From Roseburia hominis (GTDB taxonomy: Bacteria; Bacillota; Clostridia; Lachnospirales; Lachnospiraceae), in assembly GCA_040702975.1 (NCBI GenBank), contig CP159990.1, forward strand, positions 558,001-622,000: a DNA stretch of 64,000 nucleotides. The letters run 5' to 3'. The notes under the pieces were generated by a model, which did not search any database, was not told where the DNA came from, and saw only the letters and a program-made list of their open reading frames with translations. Each line of letters begins with the position of its first letter. The stretch's first letter is position 1. The position numbers and the translations under genes were made by a program. Positions 43,660-52,439 of this stretch are shown in pieces.

Positions 43660-44847
43660 TTATTCGATTTCTTCTCCTCGTTTGTACATCTCGACGATAT
43701 GCTGGATTCTTTCGCTGGGGTCGAGAATGCTGCTGATCGAGCCGTCGTGGTTGAGGGTGTCGATTACGAGGGCGATGTATTTGCTCATGTCGCAGTTAAT
43801 ATAGTACGGTCTGCTGAGTAGTTCTGGTGACTGGTAGATGAGGTTGGTGGTCAGGATGCCGTCCAACGTGCCCTCTTCGTATGCTTTATCGAATTTGTCC
43901 ATGCCGTTTGTGAATAAGCCGAATGTGGCGGCGGCGTAAATTCGTTTGGCTTTGCGGGCTTTTAGCTGTTTGGCTACGTCCAGGATGCTGTCTCCGGAGG
44001 AGATCATATCGTCCAGGATAATCACGTCTTTTCCTTCTACTGAGGAGCCCAGGAACTCGTGTGCAACGATTGGGTTGCGGCCGTCTATGACTTTGGTGTA
44101 ATCGCGGCGTTTGTAGAACATTCCCATGTCCAGTCCAAGTACGTTGGCCAGGTAGATTGCTCGTTCTGTAGCGCCTTCATCTGGACTGATTGCCATCATG
44201 TGGTCGCTGTCGATCTGCAGATCTTTGACGGTGCGAAGCAGTCCTTTGACAAATTGGTATGTCGGGCGTACTGTCTCGAAGCCATTAAGTGGAATGGCGT
44301 TCTGTACTCTGGGGTCGTGGGCGTCGAAGGTTACGATGTTGTCCACTCCCATGCGTACCAGTTCCTGAAGAGCGATAGCGCAGTCTAAAGACTCGCGGCC
44401 GCTTCGCTTGTGCTGACGGCTCTCATAAAGGAAGGGCATGATGACATTCAGACGTCTTGCCTTTCCTCCTACGGCTGCAATGATTCGTTTCAGGTTCTGG
44501 AAATGGTCATCCGGAGACATGTGATTGACATTCCCTGTGAGGGAATAGGTCAGGCTGTAGTTGCACACGTCCACCATGATATAAAGGTCTTTACCGCGGA
44601 CAGATTCTTCGATAATACCTTTGGCTTCCCCAGAGCCAAACCGCGGTACTTTGGCGTCGATCAGATAGGTATCTTTTTCATACCCGGTAAAGACGATATT
44701 GTCTTTATGGGCGTGCCCACCTTCTCTTCTCCATTTTACAAGGAACTTGTCTACTTCCTTTCCCATATCCTCGCAGCCGGTGCAGGCAATGATGCCAAGT
44801 GAGCCTACGGGAATATTGTCCAGGATTCGTTCTGTTCGGTGTAACAT
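43660..44847 (-). CDS. prs: Ribose-phosphate pyrophosphokinase (long clostridial form)
   Basis: The 395-residue enzyme makes PRPP from ribose 5-phosphate and ATP. Two phosphoribosyltransferase-like domains are seen, with the PRPP-binding loop VIILDDMISSGDSIL and the VAHEFLGSSVEGKD region. It is about 80 residues longer than typical bacterial Prs (about 315), with insertions in the first domain, a known form in clostridia. The start ATG is immediately next to the stop of the dnaC-like gene, so they are translationally coupled. The ribosome-binding site is GGGAGG. Confidence 0.9.
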   Translation of the reverse strand: MLHRTERILDNIPVGSLGIIACTGCEDMGKEVDKFLVKWRREGGHAHKDNIVFTGYEKDTYLIDAKVPRFGSGEAKGIIEESVRGKDLYIMVDVCNYSLTYSLTGNVNHMSPDDHFQNLKRIIAAVGGKARRLNVIMPFLYESRQHKRSGRESLDCAIALQELVRMGVDNIVTFDAHDPRVQNAIPLNGFETVRPTYQFVKGLLRTVKDLQIDSDHMMAISPDEGATERAIYLANVLGLDMGMFYKRRDYTKVIDGRNPIVAHEFLGSSVEGKDVIILDDMISSGDSILDVAKQLKARKAKRIYAAATFGLFTNGMDKFDKAYEEGTLDGILTTNLIYQSPELLSRPYYINCDMSKYIALVIDTLNHDGSISSILDPSERIQHIVEMYKRGEEIE

Positions 44848-45843
44848 TTAGTTGTCCTCCCTGTTCATAAGTTTCTTTTGAATACGGATGTCATCGCCTG
44901 CAAGGCGGATCATCTTATAATGGTTGCTGATACGGGAAAAAGTGCGCTCCGTATAATGGTTCTTGATTTCCTCCAAATTAAAATTGGTGGAAATGATGGT
45001 AGATTTCTGATTTAGTATGCGCTCATTTAAGCATACAAATAACTGGGAAATGACAAACTCGGTGTTTCGTTCTGTTCCCAGGTCATCTATGATGAGCAGA
45101 TCACAATTCTGAATCTGTTCACAGAGCATGGCGTTTTCGTCCGTCTTGGAGAGGACATACGCCATCTGTGCATCTACAAACTCGGTGGCGGTCAGATAGA
45201 GAACGGAATGAATCGACTCCATGATCTCCTTTGCCACACAGTGAGTGAGGAAGGTCTTTCCGCACCCGGTCGTGCCAAACAGAAGAAGGTTCTCACGCCC
45301 GTCGTCAAAGTGATCTGCAAATTCCCGACAGATCCGGTAGGCGTCTTCGGCAAGCGCGCGGGAGCTTCGCCCGGTTAGTCGGTCTATATAATTTCTTGAA
45401 TAATAATCAAAAGAAAAATGGTCAAAATTCTCTGTTTTCAGAATGCCGGCCAGATGTGATCTGGTGTAAAACAGATCAATGATGGCCTTCCGGAAACAAT
45501 GGCACTTTTCTGTGCCGATGTAGCCAGTGTCCTGGCAATCGGGACAGTCATATATAGGCTCCAGATAATCGGAAGGATAGCCTGAGCCTTCGAGGAGACG
45601 ATAGCGCTCCTTAGACAGCTCGTGAATCTGTCCTTTTAGGTCCAAGAGAGCCTTGTCATCTCCGCCAAGCAGCTTTTTCGCCTGATTCACACTGATCAGG
45701 GAGATGGAATCGTCAATGTCCTTGATCTCCGGAATACGGGTATATACCTGTTCAAAGCGCTGGTTCAGCCGATGACGGTTCTTCACTTGTTTTTCTTCAT
45801 AAATCCGCATTAACTCATTATATTGTGAATTGGTAAGAGACAC
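44848..45843 (-). CDS. DnaC/DnaI-like helicase loader ATPase
   Basis: The GTG start at 45843 is chosen for AAGGAG at 45850-45855; a longer frame to 45921 would begin at a GTG overlapping the dnaD-like stop. The 331-residue protein has a zinc-type cluster CPDCQDTGYIGTEKCHC (about 110-130), Walker A LLFGTTGCGKTFLTH, Walker B LLIIDDLGTE and a C-terminal AAA+ lid. It should load the replicative helicase. It sits between a DnaD-like gene and prs in one operon. Confidence 0.88.
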   Translation of the reverse strand: MSLTNSQYNELMRIYEEKQVKNRHRLNQRFEQVYTRIPEIKDIDDSISLISVNQAKKLLGGDDKALLDLKGQIHELSKERYRLLEGSGYPSDYLEPIYDCPDCQDTGYIGTEKCHCFRKAIIDLFYTRSHLAGILKTENFDHFSFDYYSRNYIDRLTGRSSRALAEDAYRICREFADHFDDGRENLLLFGTTGCGKTFLTHCVAKEIMESIHSVLYLTATEFVDAQMAYVLSKTDENAMLCEQIQNCDLLIIDDLGTERNTEFVISQLFVCLNERILNQKSTIISTNFNLEEIKNHYTERTFSRISNHYKMIRLAGDDIRIQKKLMNREDN

Positions 45844-45920
45844 GGTAAACTCCTTTTCGGTTAAACTGGTGCATCGCTCACGTTTATAACAAAAGGGTCT
45901 AAGCTTGAGGATACACGACA

Positions 45921-47060
45921 CTAGCTGCTCTGAAGTAAATTTCTGGTAAGCTCGTCCATATTGTAAGTATGTTCTTCAAACTGGCAGGTCTTGGCGGCCA
46001 CAGCCTGACCTGACCGGCCTGATTTTGCTGGTTTTCGGGTATTTGTTTTTTCTTTGGTGAAGGCACTGTCCAATACCTGGATGTCATTCAGTGTATGTAC
46101 TTCCTGACGGTGCCAGTTCTCCAGAATGCGGTCGGTATATTCAAATCCTGGCTGATGGATCGCTTTCATGGTTCGCGCCACTGCCTCCAGAATAATCTCA
46201 AGGTCAAACGCCCAGGTCTCGCTCCATCTGCGAATAAACGCCAGCTCCGGGGCTGCCGGTCCGCGTCCTTTGATTCCGTATGCATTCAGGATCGAATAGC
46301 ATGTCTTGTTATAGAGCGCAGAGGTATTTCTTGCCTGCTCTACCGAGGTAATATGTGCATCTGCCCAGGAGAGAGCGACCTTCTGTATGTAAGCCATACT
46401 CTTGTGGCCGTTTTCCACACAATACTCAATCAAGTAGTCGATTAAATCGGCGGAAAATCCAAGGGTTTCGTAAAAGTAAGTGATACTCTCCATCTCGGTA
46501 TGACTCAAAGGCTTCCCCATGTATTGCTCCGCCACAAATAGGATCTGTTTTAACTCTTTGCGGTTCACGGTCTGTCTGGCAGGAGCATGTCCTTCACTTT
46601 TTGCGGGCTCTGAAGCAGGAGAGGCAAAGTCCGGTTCTGCCGCGGCCTGTGAAGTAATATCGGATTGTTGAAAATGTATCGTATCCGGAGTGCTGCGGCG
46701 TATCTCTGAATCTGCCTGGCGGGATACTTTTGCAGCAGTTTGCGAGAATACTGTGTTCCGGCTGGGAATACGTCCGACTTCCACACCGCGCACATTCTGC
46801 GCTTCATCATATTCGAGCGTCATGAGCCCCTCTTTTTCCCAGTATTTTAAAGCCCGTACAATATCCCCCTCCGTATTCTCAAGGCAGTCTGCCATCTGGG
46901 AGATACTAAGGGATACACAGGGGTTATTCAGGTGGCGGAGTAAAAGCAAATATACTTTTACATATTCGCCGTTTGCTGCCGCCATGTAGTTGTCAATAAA
47001 ATCATTCTCGATCAGGGTCGTGTTGCCCTGAAAACGGTTACGCAGTATTAAAGCACTCAT
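45921..47060 (-). CDS. DnaD domain replication-initiation protein
   Basis: The start at 47060 has AAAGGCGG at a good distance; the ATG at 47066 is too close. The 379-residue protein has an N-terminal winged-helix region (about 25-90) and a C-terminal DnaD/DnaB2 domain (about 190-335) with YNKTCYSILNAYGIKG. DnaD-type proteins remodel DNA and recruit the helicase loader encoded next. The upstream region holds a TATAAT and three DnaA boxes, suggesting control by DnaA. Confidence 0.87.
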   Translation of the reverse strand: MSALILRNRFQGNTTLIENDFIDNYMAAANGEYVKVYLLLLRHLNNPCVSLSISQMADCLENTEGDIVRALKYWEKEGLMTLEYDEAQNVRGVEVGRIPSRNTVFSQTAAKVSRQADSEIRRSTPDTIHFQQSDITSQAAAEPDFASPASEPAKSEGHAPARQTVNRKELKQILFVAEQYMGKPLSHTEMESITYFYETLGFSADLIDYLIEYCVENGHKSMAYIQKVALSWADAHITSVEQARNTSALYNKTCYSILNAYGIKGRGPAAPELAFIRRWSETWAFDLEIILEAVARTMKAIHQPGFEYTDRILENWHRQEVHTLNDIQVLDSAFTKEKTNTRKPAKSGRSGQAVAAKTCQFEEHTYNMDELTRNLLQSS

Positions 47061-47109
47061 TCTCATTCCGCCTTTGCTGTCAGGTATTCTTCGCTCATTG
47101 AGTGTTCAC

Positions 47110-47115
47110 ATTATA
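47110..47115 (-). promoter_or_regulatory. -10 box of the dnaD-dnaC-prs operon
   Basis: TATAAT on the minus strand lies about 50 bases before the dnaD-like start; only a weak TTTTTC stands at the -35 position, as if an activator were needed. Confidence 0.55.
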
Positions 47116-47167
47116 TCACGAAGTAAGGGGTGGAAAAAGAATTTTTTGCCCTGATTTTCGGGTTTTT

Positions 47168-47199
47168 TGTGGATAAAATTGTGTGGATAATGGGGATAA
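47168..47199. promoter_or_regulatory. Cluster of three DnaA boxes
   Basis: TGTGGATAA (47168-47176), TGTGGATAA (47182-47190) and TGGGGATAA (47191-47199) are in direct repeat. The first two are exact copies of the consensus TTATCCACA on the other strand; the third has one mismatch. They lie about 55-90 bases upstream of the -10 box of the dnaD-like operon. Confidence 0.82.
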
Positions 47200-48579
47200 C
47201 TAGGCTTTCAAAAGCGCCTCCCCAATGTTTACAACGTCTCCGGCGCCCATGGTTATCAACAGGTCCCCTTTTTGGCAATGCTCAAGCACATATGCTTCGA
47301 TTTCCTCAAAGCTGGGGAGATATATGGCGTCTTTGCCTTTTGCCCTGACTGCCTCGGCGAGCTGGGCAGAGGAAACGCCTAAGGTGTCCGTTTCTCTGGC
47401 AGCGTAAATGTCTGCCATGATCAGGTGATCTGCATGGGAAAGTGCCTCGGCAAATTCCGGGAACAGGGCCTTTGTGCGGGTGTAGGTGTGAGGCTGGAAA
47501 ATGCACCATAATTCTTTATGGGGGTAATTCACAGCGGTCTTTAGCGTAGCCATGATCTCGGTCGGGTGATGGGCGTAGTCGTCAATGATCGTAAATCCAT
47601 TCCGCAGTCCCTTATATTCAAAACGTCTGTCGGTTCCGTGGAAAGAAAGAAGTCCTTCCTGCACACTTTTAGCCGGAACTTTCAGAAGATCTGCCACGGC
47701 AACTGCGGAAAGAGCGTTGAGAATATTGTGCTCCCCACCGACAGAAAGGGTGATCCGCTCCCGAATCTGGCCGTCTCTTACTACGTCAAAGGTGCCGCAG
47801 CCGTGATCGTCATAGCTGATATTCTCCGCTCTGTAATTGGCTGAAGCGTTTTTGCCAAAGGTGACTACCCGGCAGGAGAGCCCTTCGGTAAAATAGTTCA
47901 GATTCTCGATATCGCCGTTAATCACCAGTGTACCATCCTCGGGAAGAAGCTGGGCGAACCGGCGGAAAGAATGGCGGATATCATCAAGGTCCTTGAAAAA
48001 GTCAAGATGATCTGCATCTACATTTAAAATCACTCCGATTTTTGGGAAGAAGTGAAGAAAACTGTTCGTGTATTCACACGCTTCCGTCACAAAAATATCG
48101 GAATCTCCAACGCGGATATTTCCGCTGATCGCCTTTAAAATGCCGCCCACGGAGATAGTCGGATCCATCTCGCCTGCAAGGAAAATATGGGAGAGCATGG
48201 AAGTGGTAGTAGTCTTCCCGTGTGTACCGGATACCGCGATCGGCACGGCATAATTCTTCATAAGCTGGCCCAGAAGTTCCGCTCTGGAGAGCATAGGCAG
48301 GCCCTGGCGTTTTGCTTCCATAAATTCTTCATTATCTTCATGAATTGCCGCGGTATAAACGACTGCGTCAATTCCCGGTATGATATTCGAAGCCCTCTGG
48401 CCATAGAAAACAGTTGCGCCTTTATTCTCCAAATGATCCGTCAGAGAGGATTCCCTGGAATCTGAGCCGGAAACAGTAAAGCCTTCTTTTAGGAGAATCT
48501 CCGCAAGTCCACTCATACTGATGCCGCCTATACCGATAAAATGAATATGACATGGGTGGTCGAAATCAATTTTATACAT
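47200..48579 (-). CDS. murC: UDP-N-acetylmuramate-L-alanine ligase
   Basis: The 459-residue enzyme adds L-alanine to UDP-MurNAc in the cytoplasm, the first amino-acid step of peptidoglycan synthesis. The Mur ligase layout is clear: N-terminal GIGGISMSGLAEIL nucleotide-binding fold, ATP loop VSGTHGKTTTTSML, middle-domain EACEY and the NVDADHLD segment, and DDYAHHPTEI in the C-terminal domain. It ends next to the DnaA box cluster. Confidence 0.95.
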   Translation of the reverse strand: MYKIDFDHPCHIHFIGIGGISMSGLAEILLKEGFTVSGSDSRESSLTDHLENKGATVFYGQRASNIIPGIDAVVYTAAIHEDNEEFMEAKRQGLPMLSRAELLGQLMKNYAVPIAVSGTHGKTTTTSMLSHIFLAGEMDPTISVGGILKAISGNIRVGDSDIFVTEACEYTNSFLHFFPKIGVILNVDADHLDFFKDLDDIRHSFRRFAQLLPEDGTLVINGDIENLNYFTEGLSCRVVTFGKNASANYRAENISYDDHGCGTFDVVRDGQIRERITLSVGGEHNILNALSAVAVADLLKVPAKSVQEGLLSFHGTDRRFEYKGLRNGFTIIDDYAHHPTEIMATLKTAVNYPHKELWCIFQPHTYTRTKALFPEFAEALSHADHLIMADIYAARETDTLGVSSAQLAEAVRAKGKDAIYLPSFEEIEAYVLEHCQKGDLLITMGAGDVVNIGEALLKA

Positions 48580-48723
48580 AAATACACTTCCTATATTTTT
48601 ATAAATAATATTTTTAAGTTTCCTCCTATATTATATACATATATCTCAAAAAAACCAAGCTATTTCTTTTTGGTATATTTTCATAAAAAGTGATGGATAT
48701 ACGAAAAATTTTTGTAAAATATG

Positions 48724-48752
48724 TTCACTATATGAAAAGGGTGTGATATAAT
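48724..48752 (+). promoter_or_regulatory. Promoter of glgC-glgD
   Basis: TTCACT (48724-48729) and a perfect TATAAT (48747-48752) are 17 bases apart, about 40 bases before glgC. Confidence 0.7.
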
Positions 48753-48793
48753 TAAAATTACCAAGAAGAAATTTACAGCAAAGGGGTGAAGAC

Positions 48794-50065
48794 ATGATAA
48801 AAAAAGAAATGATAGCGATGCTTCTTGCCGGAGGGCAGGGCAGCCGTCTCGGGGTGCTGACTGCCAAAGTGGCTAAACCTGCAGTGGCTTTTGGCGGCAA
48901 GTACCGTATTATCGATTTCCCGCTGAGCAATTGTATTAATTCAGGTATTGATACAGTAGGTGTTTTGACCCAGTATCAACCACTCAGGCTGAACACCCAC
49001 ATCGGAATCGGTATTCCATGGGATCTGGACCGCAATATTGGAGGAGTGTCTATTCTTCCCCCTTACGAGAAGAGTGCGAACAGTGAGTGGTATACCGGAA
49101 CAGCAAATGCAATCTATCAGAATCTTGAATATATGGAGACGTTTAATCCGGATTATGTGCTGATTTTGTCAGGAGACCATATTTACAAGATGGATTATGA
49201 GATTATGCTCAAATACCACAAGGACAATCAGGCGGACGTTACGATTGCGGCGATGCCGGTGCCACTGGAGGAGGCGAGCAGATTCGGAATCCTGGTGACA
49301 GATGGAGAGGGACAGATCACTGCATTTGAAGAGAAACCAAAGAAGCCCAGCAGCAATCTGGCTTCTATGGGAATCTACATTTTCAGTTGGCCGGTGTTAA
49401 AGGATGCGCTGATTAAGCTGTCGGCCCAGCCGGGGTGTGATTTTGGCAAGCATATTATACCGTATTGCCATGCAAGCGATAAACGGATGTTTGTGTACGA
49501 ATATAACGGATACTGGAAAGATGTGGGAACTCTAAGCTCTTACTGGGAAGCAAATATGGAGCTGATCGATATCATTCCGGAGTTCAATTTATATGAGGAG
49601 TTCTGGAAGATTTACACGAACAGCGACCTTATTCCGCCGCAATATATTTCGGAGCAGGCGGTGATCGGCAGGAGCATCATCGGTGACGGAGCGGAGATTT
49701 ATGGTGAGGTGCATAATTGTGTCATCGGTTCGGGAGTTACGATCGGACAAGGTACGGTAGTCCGCGATTCCATCATAATGAAGGATGTCACGATTGGAAA
49801 TGGCTGCGTGGTCGACAAAGCGATCATTGCGGAGAATGTGCGGATCGGAGATGATGTTGTTCTTGGCATTGGAGCCGAAGTGCCAAATAAACTGCGGTCA
49901 GACATTTATAATTCGGGCCTTGTTACGATTGGAGAGAATTCAGTGATTCCGCCGAATGTACAGATCGGGAAGAATACGGCGATCAGCGGCGTAACAGTGA
50001 GAGAAGATTACTGTGAAGGCATGCTGGAGAGCGGCGGGGTATTAGTAAAGGCAGGTGAGAGATGA
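48794..50065 (+). CDS. glgC: Glucose-1-phosphate adenylyltransferase
   Basis: The 423-residue enzyme makes ADP-glucose for glycogen. It has the nucleotide-binding [14 protein letters not shown], the sugar-binding [11 protein letters not shown], the DxG-type GYWKDVGTL segment and a C-terminal left-handed beta-helix (about 295-400) of hexapeptide repeats. It starts after AAAGGGGTG and overlaps glgD by 4 bases (ATGA), so the two subunits are made together. It is the catalytic partner of GlgD. Confidence 0.95.
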   Translation: MIKKEMIAMLLAGGQGSRLGVLTAKVAKPAVAFGGKYRIIDFPLSNCINSGIDTVGVLTQYQPLRLNTHIGIGIPWDLDRNIGGVSILPPYEKSANSEWYTGTANAIYQNLEYMETFNPDYVLILSGDHIYKMDYEIMLKYHKDNQADVTIAAMPVPLEEASRFGILVTDGEGQITAFEEKPKKPSSNLASMGIYIFSWPVLKDALIKLSAQPGCDFGKHIIPYCHASDKRMFVYEYNGYWKDVGTLSSYWEANMELIDIIPEFNLYEEFWKIYTNSDLIPPQYISEQAVIGRSIIGDGAEIYGEVHNCVIGSGVTIGQGTVVRDSIIMKDVTIGNGCVVDKAIIAENVRIGDDVVLGIGAEVPNKLRSDIYNSGLVTIGENSVIPPNVQIGKNTAISGVTVREDYCEGMLESGGVLVKAGER

Positions 50066-51183
50066 TGAGAGCAGTAGGAATCATTTTGGCAGGTGGAAAC
50101 AGTCACAAGATGCGTGAACTGACCCGGAAACGGGCGGTGGCTGCCATGCCGATCGCAGGCAGTTATCGAAGCATCGATTTTGCTCTTAGCAATATGACGA
50201 ACTCTCATATTCAGAAGGTGGCAGTATTGACCCAGTATAATGCCCGTTCTCTGAACGAGCATCTGAACTCTTCCAAGTGGTGGGATTTTGGAAGAAAACA
50301 AGGCGGCTTATACGTATTTACGCCTACGATCACGGCCGACAATGGCTACTGGTACAGGGGTACGGCAGATGCAATTTATCAGAATCTGGATTTCCTGAAA
50401 AAATGTCATGAGCCTTATGTGGTCCTGACATCGGGAGATGCGGTCTATAAGATGGACTATAATAAGGTGCTGGAATACCATATTGAAAAGAAGTCGGATA
50501 TCACTGTGGTCTGTAAAGACTTAGAGCCGGAGGAAGATGCCTGCAGATTCGGCACGCTCAAGATGGACGATAAGATGAGGATTGTGGAATTCGAGGAAAA
50601 ACCTATGGTGGCAAATTCCAATACAGTCTCCACAGGAATTTATGTGCTTAGAAGGAGGCTGCTCATCGATCTGGTAGAGCATTGCGCCGAGGAAGAGAGA
50701 TACGATTTTGTAAACGATATTTTGATAAGATATAAGAATCTGAAGAAAATGTATGGGTATCGGATTGAGGATTATTGGAGTAATATTTCCACGATTGACG
50801 CTTATTACCGGACGAATATGGATTTCCTGAAGCCGGAGGTGCGGAACTATTTCTTCAAGCAGCATCCGAGTATTTATTCTAAGGTTACGGACCTGCCGCC
50901 TGCAAAGTATAATCCGGGGGCAGTTGTGAAAAACAGTCTGGTTTCCAGCGGTTGTATTATCAACGGTATGGTGGAGAATTCGGTGCTGTTCAAGAAGGTA
51001 TTCGTGGGAAATAATTGTGTGATCAAGAATTCGATCATTTTAAATGATGTGTATCTGGGAGATAACACATACATTGAGAACTGTATTGTGGAAAGCCGTG
51101 ATACGATTCGCGCCAATACCCGTCATGTGGGAGAAGATGGTGTGAAAGTGGTTGTGGAAAAGAACGAGAGGTATGCGATGTAA
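50062..51183 (+). CDS. glgD: GlgD subunit of glucose-1-phosphate adenylyltransferase
   Basis: The 373-residue protein is a GlgC paralogue with a diverged N-terminal loop ([14 protein letters not shown] in place of GGQGSRL), the usual mark of the regulatory GlgD subunit. The beta-helix end is shorter. The start is the overlapping ATG at 50062 or the next at 50065. In Firmicutes GlgC and GlgD form a heterotetramer, with GlgD boosting activity. Confidence 0.93.
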   Translation: MMRAVGIILAGGNSHKMRELTRKRAVAAMPIAGSYRSIDFALSNMTNSHIQKVAVLTQYNARSLNEHLNSSKWWDFGRKQGGLYVFTPTITADNGYWYRGTADAIYQNLDFLKKCHEPYVVLTSGDAVYKMDYNKVLEYHIEKKSDITVVCKDLEPEEDACRFGTLKMDDKMRIVEFEEKPMVANSNTVSTGIYVLRRRLLIDLVEHCAEEERYDFVNDILIRYKNLKKMYGYRIEDYWSNISTIDAYYRTNMDFLKPEVRNYFFKQHPSIYSKVTDLPPAKYNPGAVVKNSLVSSGCIINGMVENSVLFKKVFVGNNCVIKNSIILNDVYLGDNTYIENCIVESRDTIRANTRHVGEDGVKVVVEKNERYAM

Positions 51184-51279
51184 GTGCGTGACAACCCATA
51201 GCTATCATATGAAGAGAAGAAGCACTTAATAAGTTTGAGAGAGTGCGAATAAGGTATTAAGGAGAAAGGGGCTATTATA

Positions 51280-51555
51280 ATGCAGATTACAGATGTGCGT
51301 GTGCGGAAAGTCGCAAAAGAAGGAAAATTAAAGGCAGTGGTATCCATAACGATGGACGAGGAGTTTGTGGTACACGATATTAAGGTGATCGAGGGCGAGA
51401 AAGGTCTTTTCATTGCTATGCCGAGCAAGAAGGCAATGGATGGGGAGTATCGGGATATTGCTCATCCGATTAATTCCGGGACCAGGGAGCGGATTCAGAG
51501 GATTATTCTGGAGAGGTATGAGAAGGCGCTTTTGGAGGAGCCGGAAGAGGAATAG
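51280..51555 (+). CDS. spoVG: SpoVG family regulator
   Basis: The 91-residue protein matches SpoVG over its length: [20 protein letters not shown], then [20 protein letters not shown] and the terminal [10 protein letters not shown] segment. SpoVG is a small nucleic-acid-binding regulator of sporulation, capsule and cell division genes. The start follows AAGGAGAAAGG. It ends at a strong terminator. Confidence 0.95.
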   Translation: MQITDVRVRKVAKEGKLKAVVSITMDEEFVVHDIKVIEGEKGLFIAMPSKKAMDGEYRDIAHPINSGTRERIQRIILERYEKALLEEPEEE

Positions 51556-51567
51556 ATGGGAAATGAG

Positions 51568-51601
51568 AACCAGGTGGGAGCGATCCTGCCTGGTTTTTTT
51601 A
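51568..51601 (+). terminator. Intrinsic terminator after spoVG
   Basis: AACCAGG (51568-51574) and CCTGGTT (51589-51595) are followed by a run of T to 51600. Family A repeat copy 6 begins at its end. Confidence 0.85.
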
Positions 51602-51602
51602 T

Positions 51603-51648
51603 TTGCCAAGCATACCTGAGTGAACGTCCGGTGGACGTTCATCTCGGT
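51603..51648 (+). repeat. Terminator-associated stem-loop repeat (family A), copy 6
   Basis: An intact copy: TTGCCAAGCATACCTGAG, hairpin TGAACGTCC-GGT-GGACGTTCA, TCTCGGT. Here ACC and GAG on the left also pair with CTC and GGT on the right, extending the stem to about 15 bp with two single-base bulges. Confidence 0.92.
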
Positions 51649-51774
51649 ACTGGAGGGACGCCGTCGCCCTGAATGATTGTCTTTCGGCACTCGCTCTCGG
51701 GAAAATGTAGTTGCAATCTGGGGGAAAGGGTTATATGATTAGGAAGAAAAATTTAGGACTTGGGAGAGTGTATG

Positions 51775-52304
51775 ATGGAAGTGCGGGAGAGAAATAAGCG
51801 GATTTTGATGTGTGTGTTGGGGGTTTTGGTGTGCGGGATTAGTGTGGGGTTTTTTAAGTGCTCGGTGTTTGGGGTGGACCCGTTTCAGACTTTTATGGGA
51901 GGGCTGGACGCTGTGGCTCCGATACAGTTTGGGACGCTTTATGTGATCGCGAATCTGATGCTGCTTAGTTTTTCGTTTTTGGCGGACAGGCATTATGTGG
52001 GGCTGGCTACGTTTGTGAATTTGTTTCTTTTGGGGTATGTGGTGCAGTATTCGCAGGCGTTCGTGAACTGGGCGTTTCCGAATCCGGGGCTTTTGCTTCG
52101 AGTGGTGTTTCTGGCTATCGGGGTCGTGGTGATGTGTCTGGCGTCGGGACGATTATTACGGCGTTTTGTATGGGGCCGTTGATTGAATTTTTTAATGTGC
52201 ATGTGGCGCAGCCGTTTTTGTATGGAAAAAATAATTTTATGAGAGGAGGTACTAGTTTAGGGAATCAGCGCGTTGGTTGTATAAGAGAAAATATCTTTGA
52301 ATAA
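51775..52304 (+). pseudogene. Decayed YczE/YitT-like membrane protein gene
   Basis: From 51775 the first 135 codons encode four hydrophobic spans of a YczE-like protein (CVLGVLVCGISVGFFKCSVF, VFGVDPFQTFMGGLD, GRLLRRFVWGR at the end), stopping at 52182. In another frame from about 52146, GTIITAFCMGPLIEFFN is a good match to the C-terminal region of full-length family members and runs to a stop at 52302-52304. The segment between (about 60-70 residues in relatives) is missing, so an internal deletion with frameshift broke the gene. Confidence 0.6.
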
Positions 52305-52376
52305 TTATTTGTATATTGTGAAATGATATAATGGGGAAGTATTTAGAGAAAAAATCGTTAAATAACAAAAGTTAGA

Positions 52377-52405
52377 TTGACCAATTTGAAAAGAAAAAGT
52401 ATAAT
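52377..52405 (+). promoter_or_regulatory. Promoter of the ATPase-RloB operon
   Basis: TTGACC (52377-52382) and TATAAT (52400-52405) are 17 bases apart. The promoter lies inside the longer open frame, which supports the downstream start at 52440. Confidence 0.8.
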
Positions 52406-52439
52406 AGTAGTATCTTTTATCCAAAGGAGCGTGGCGCGT

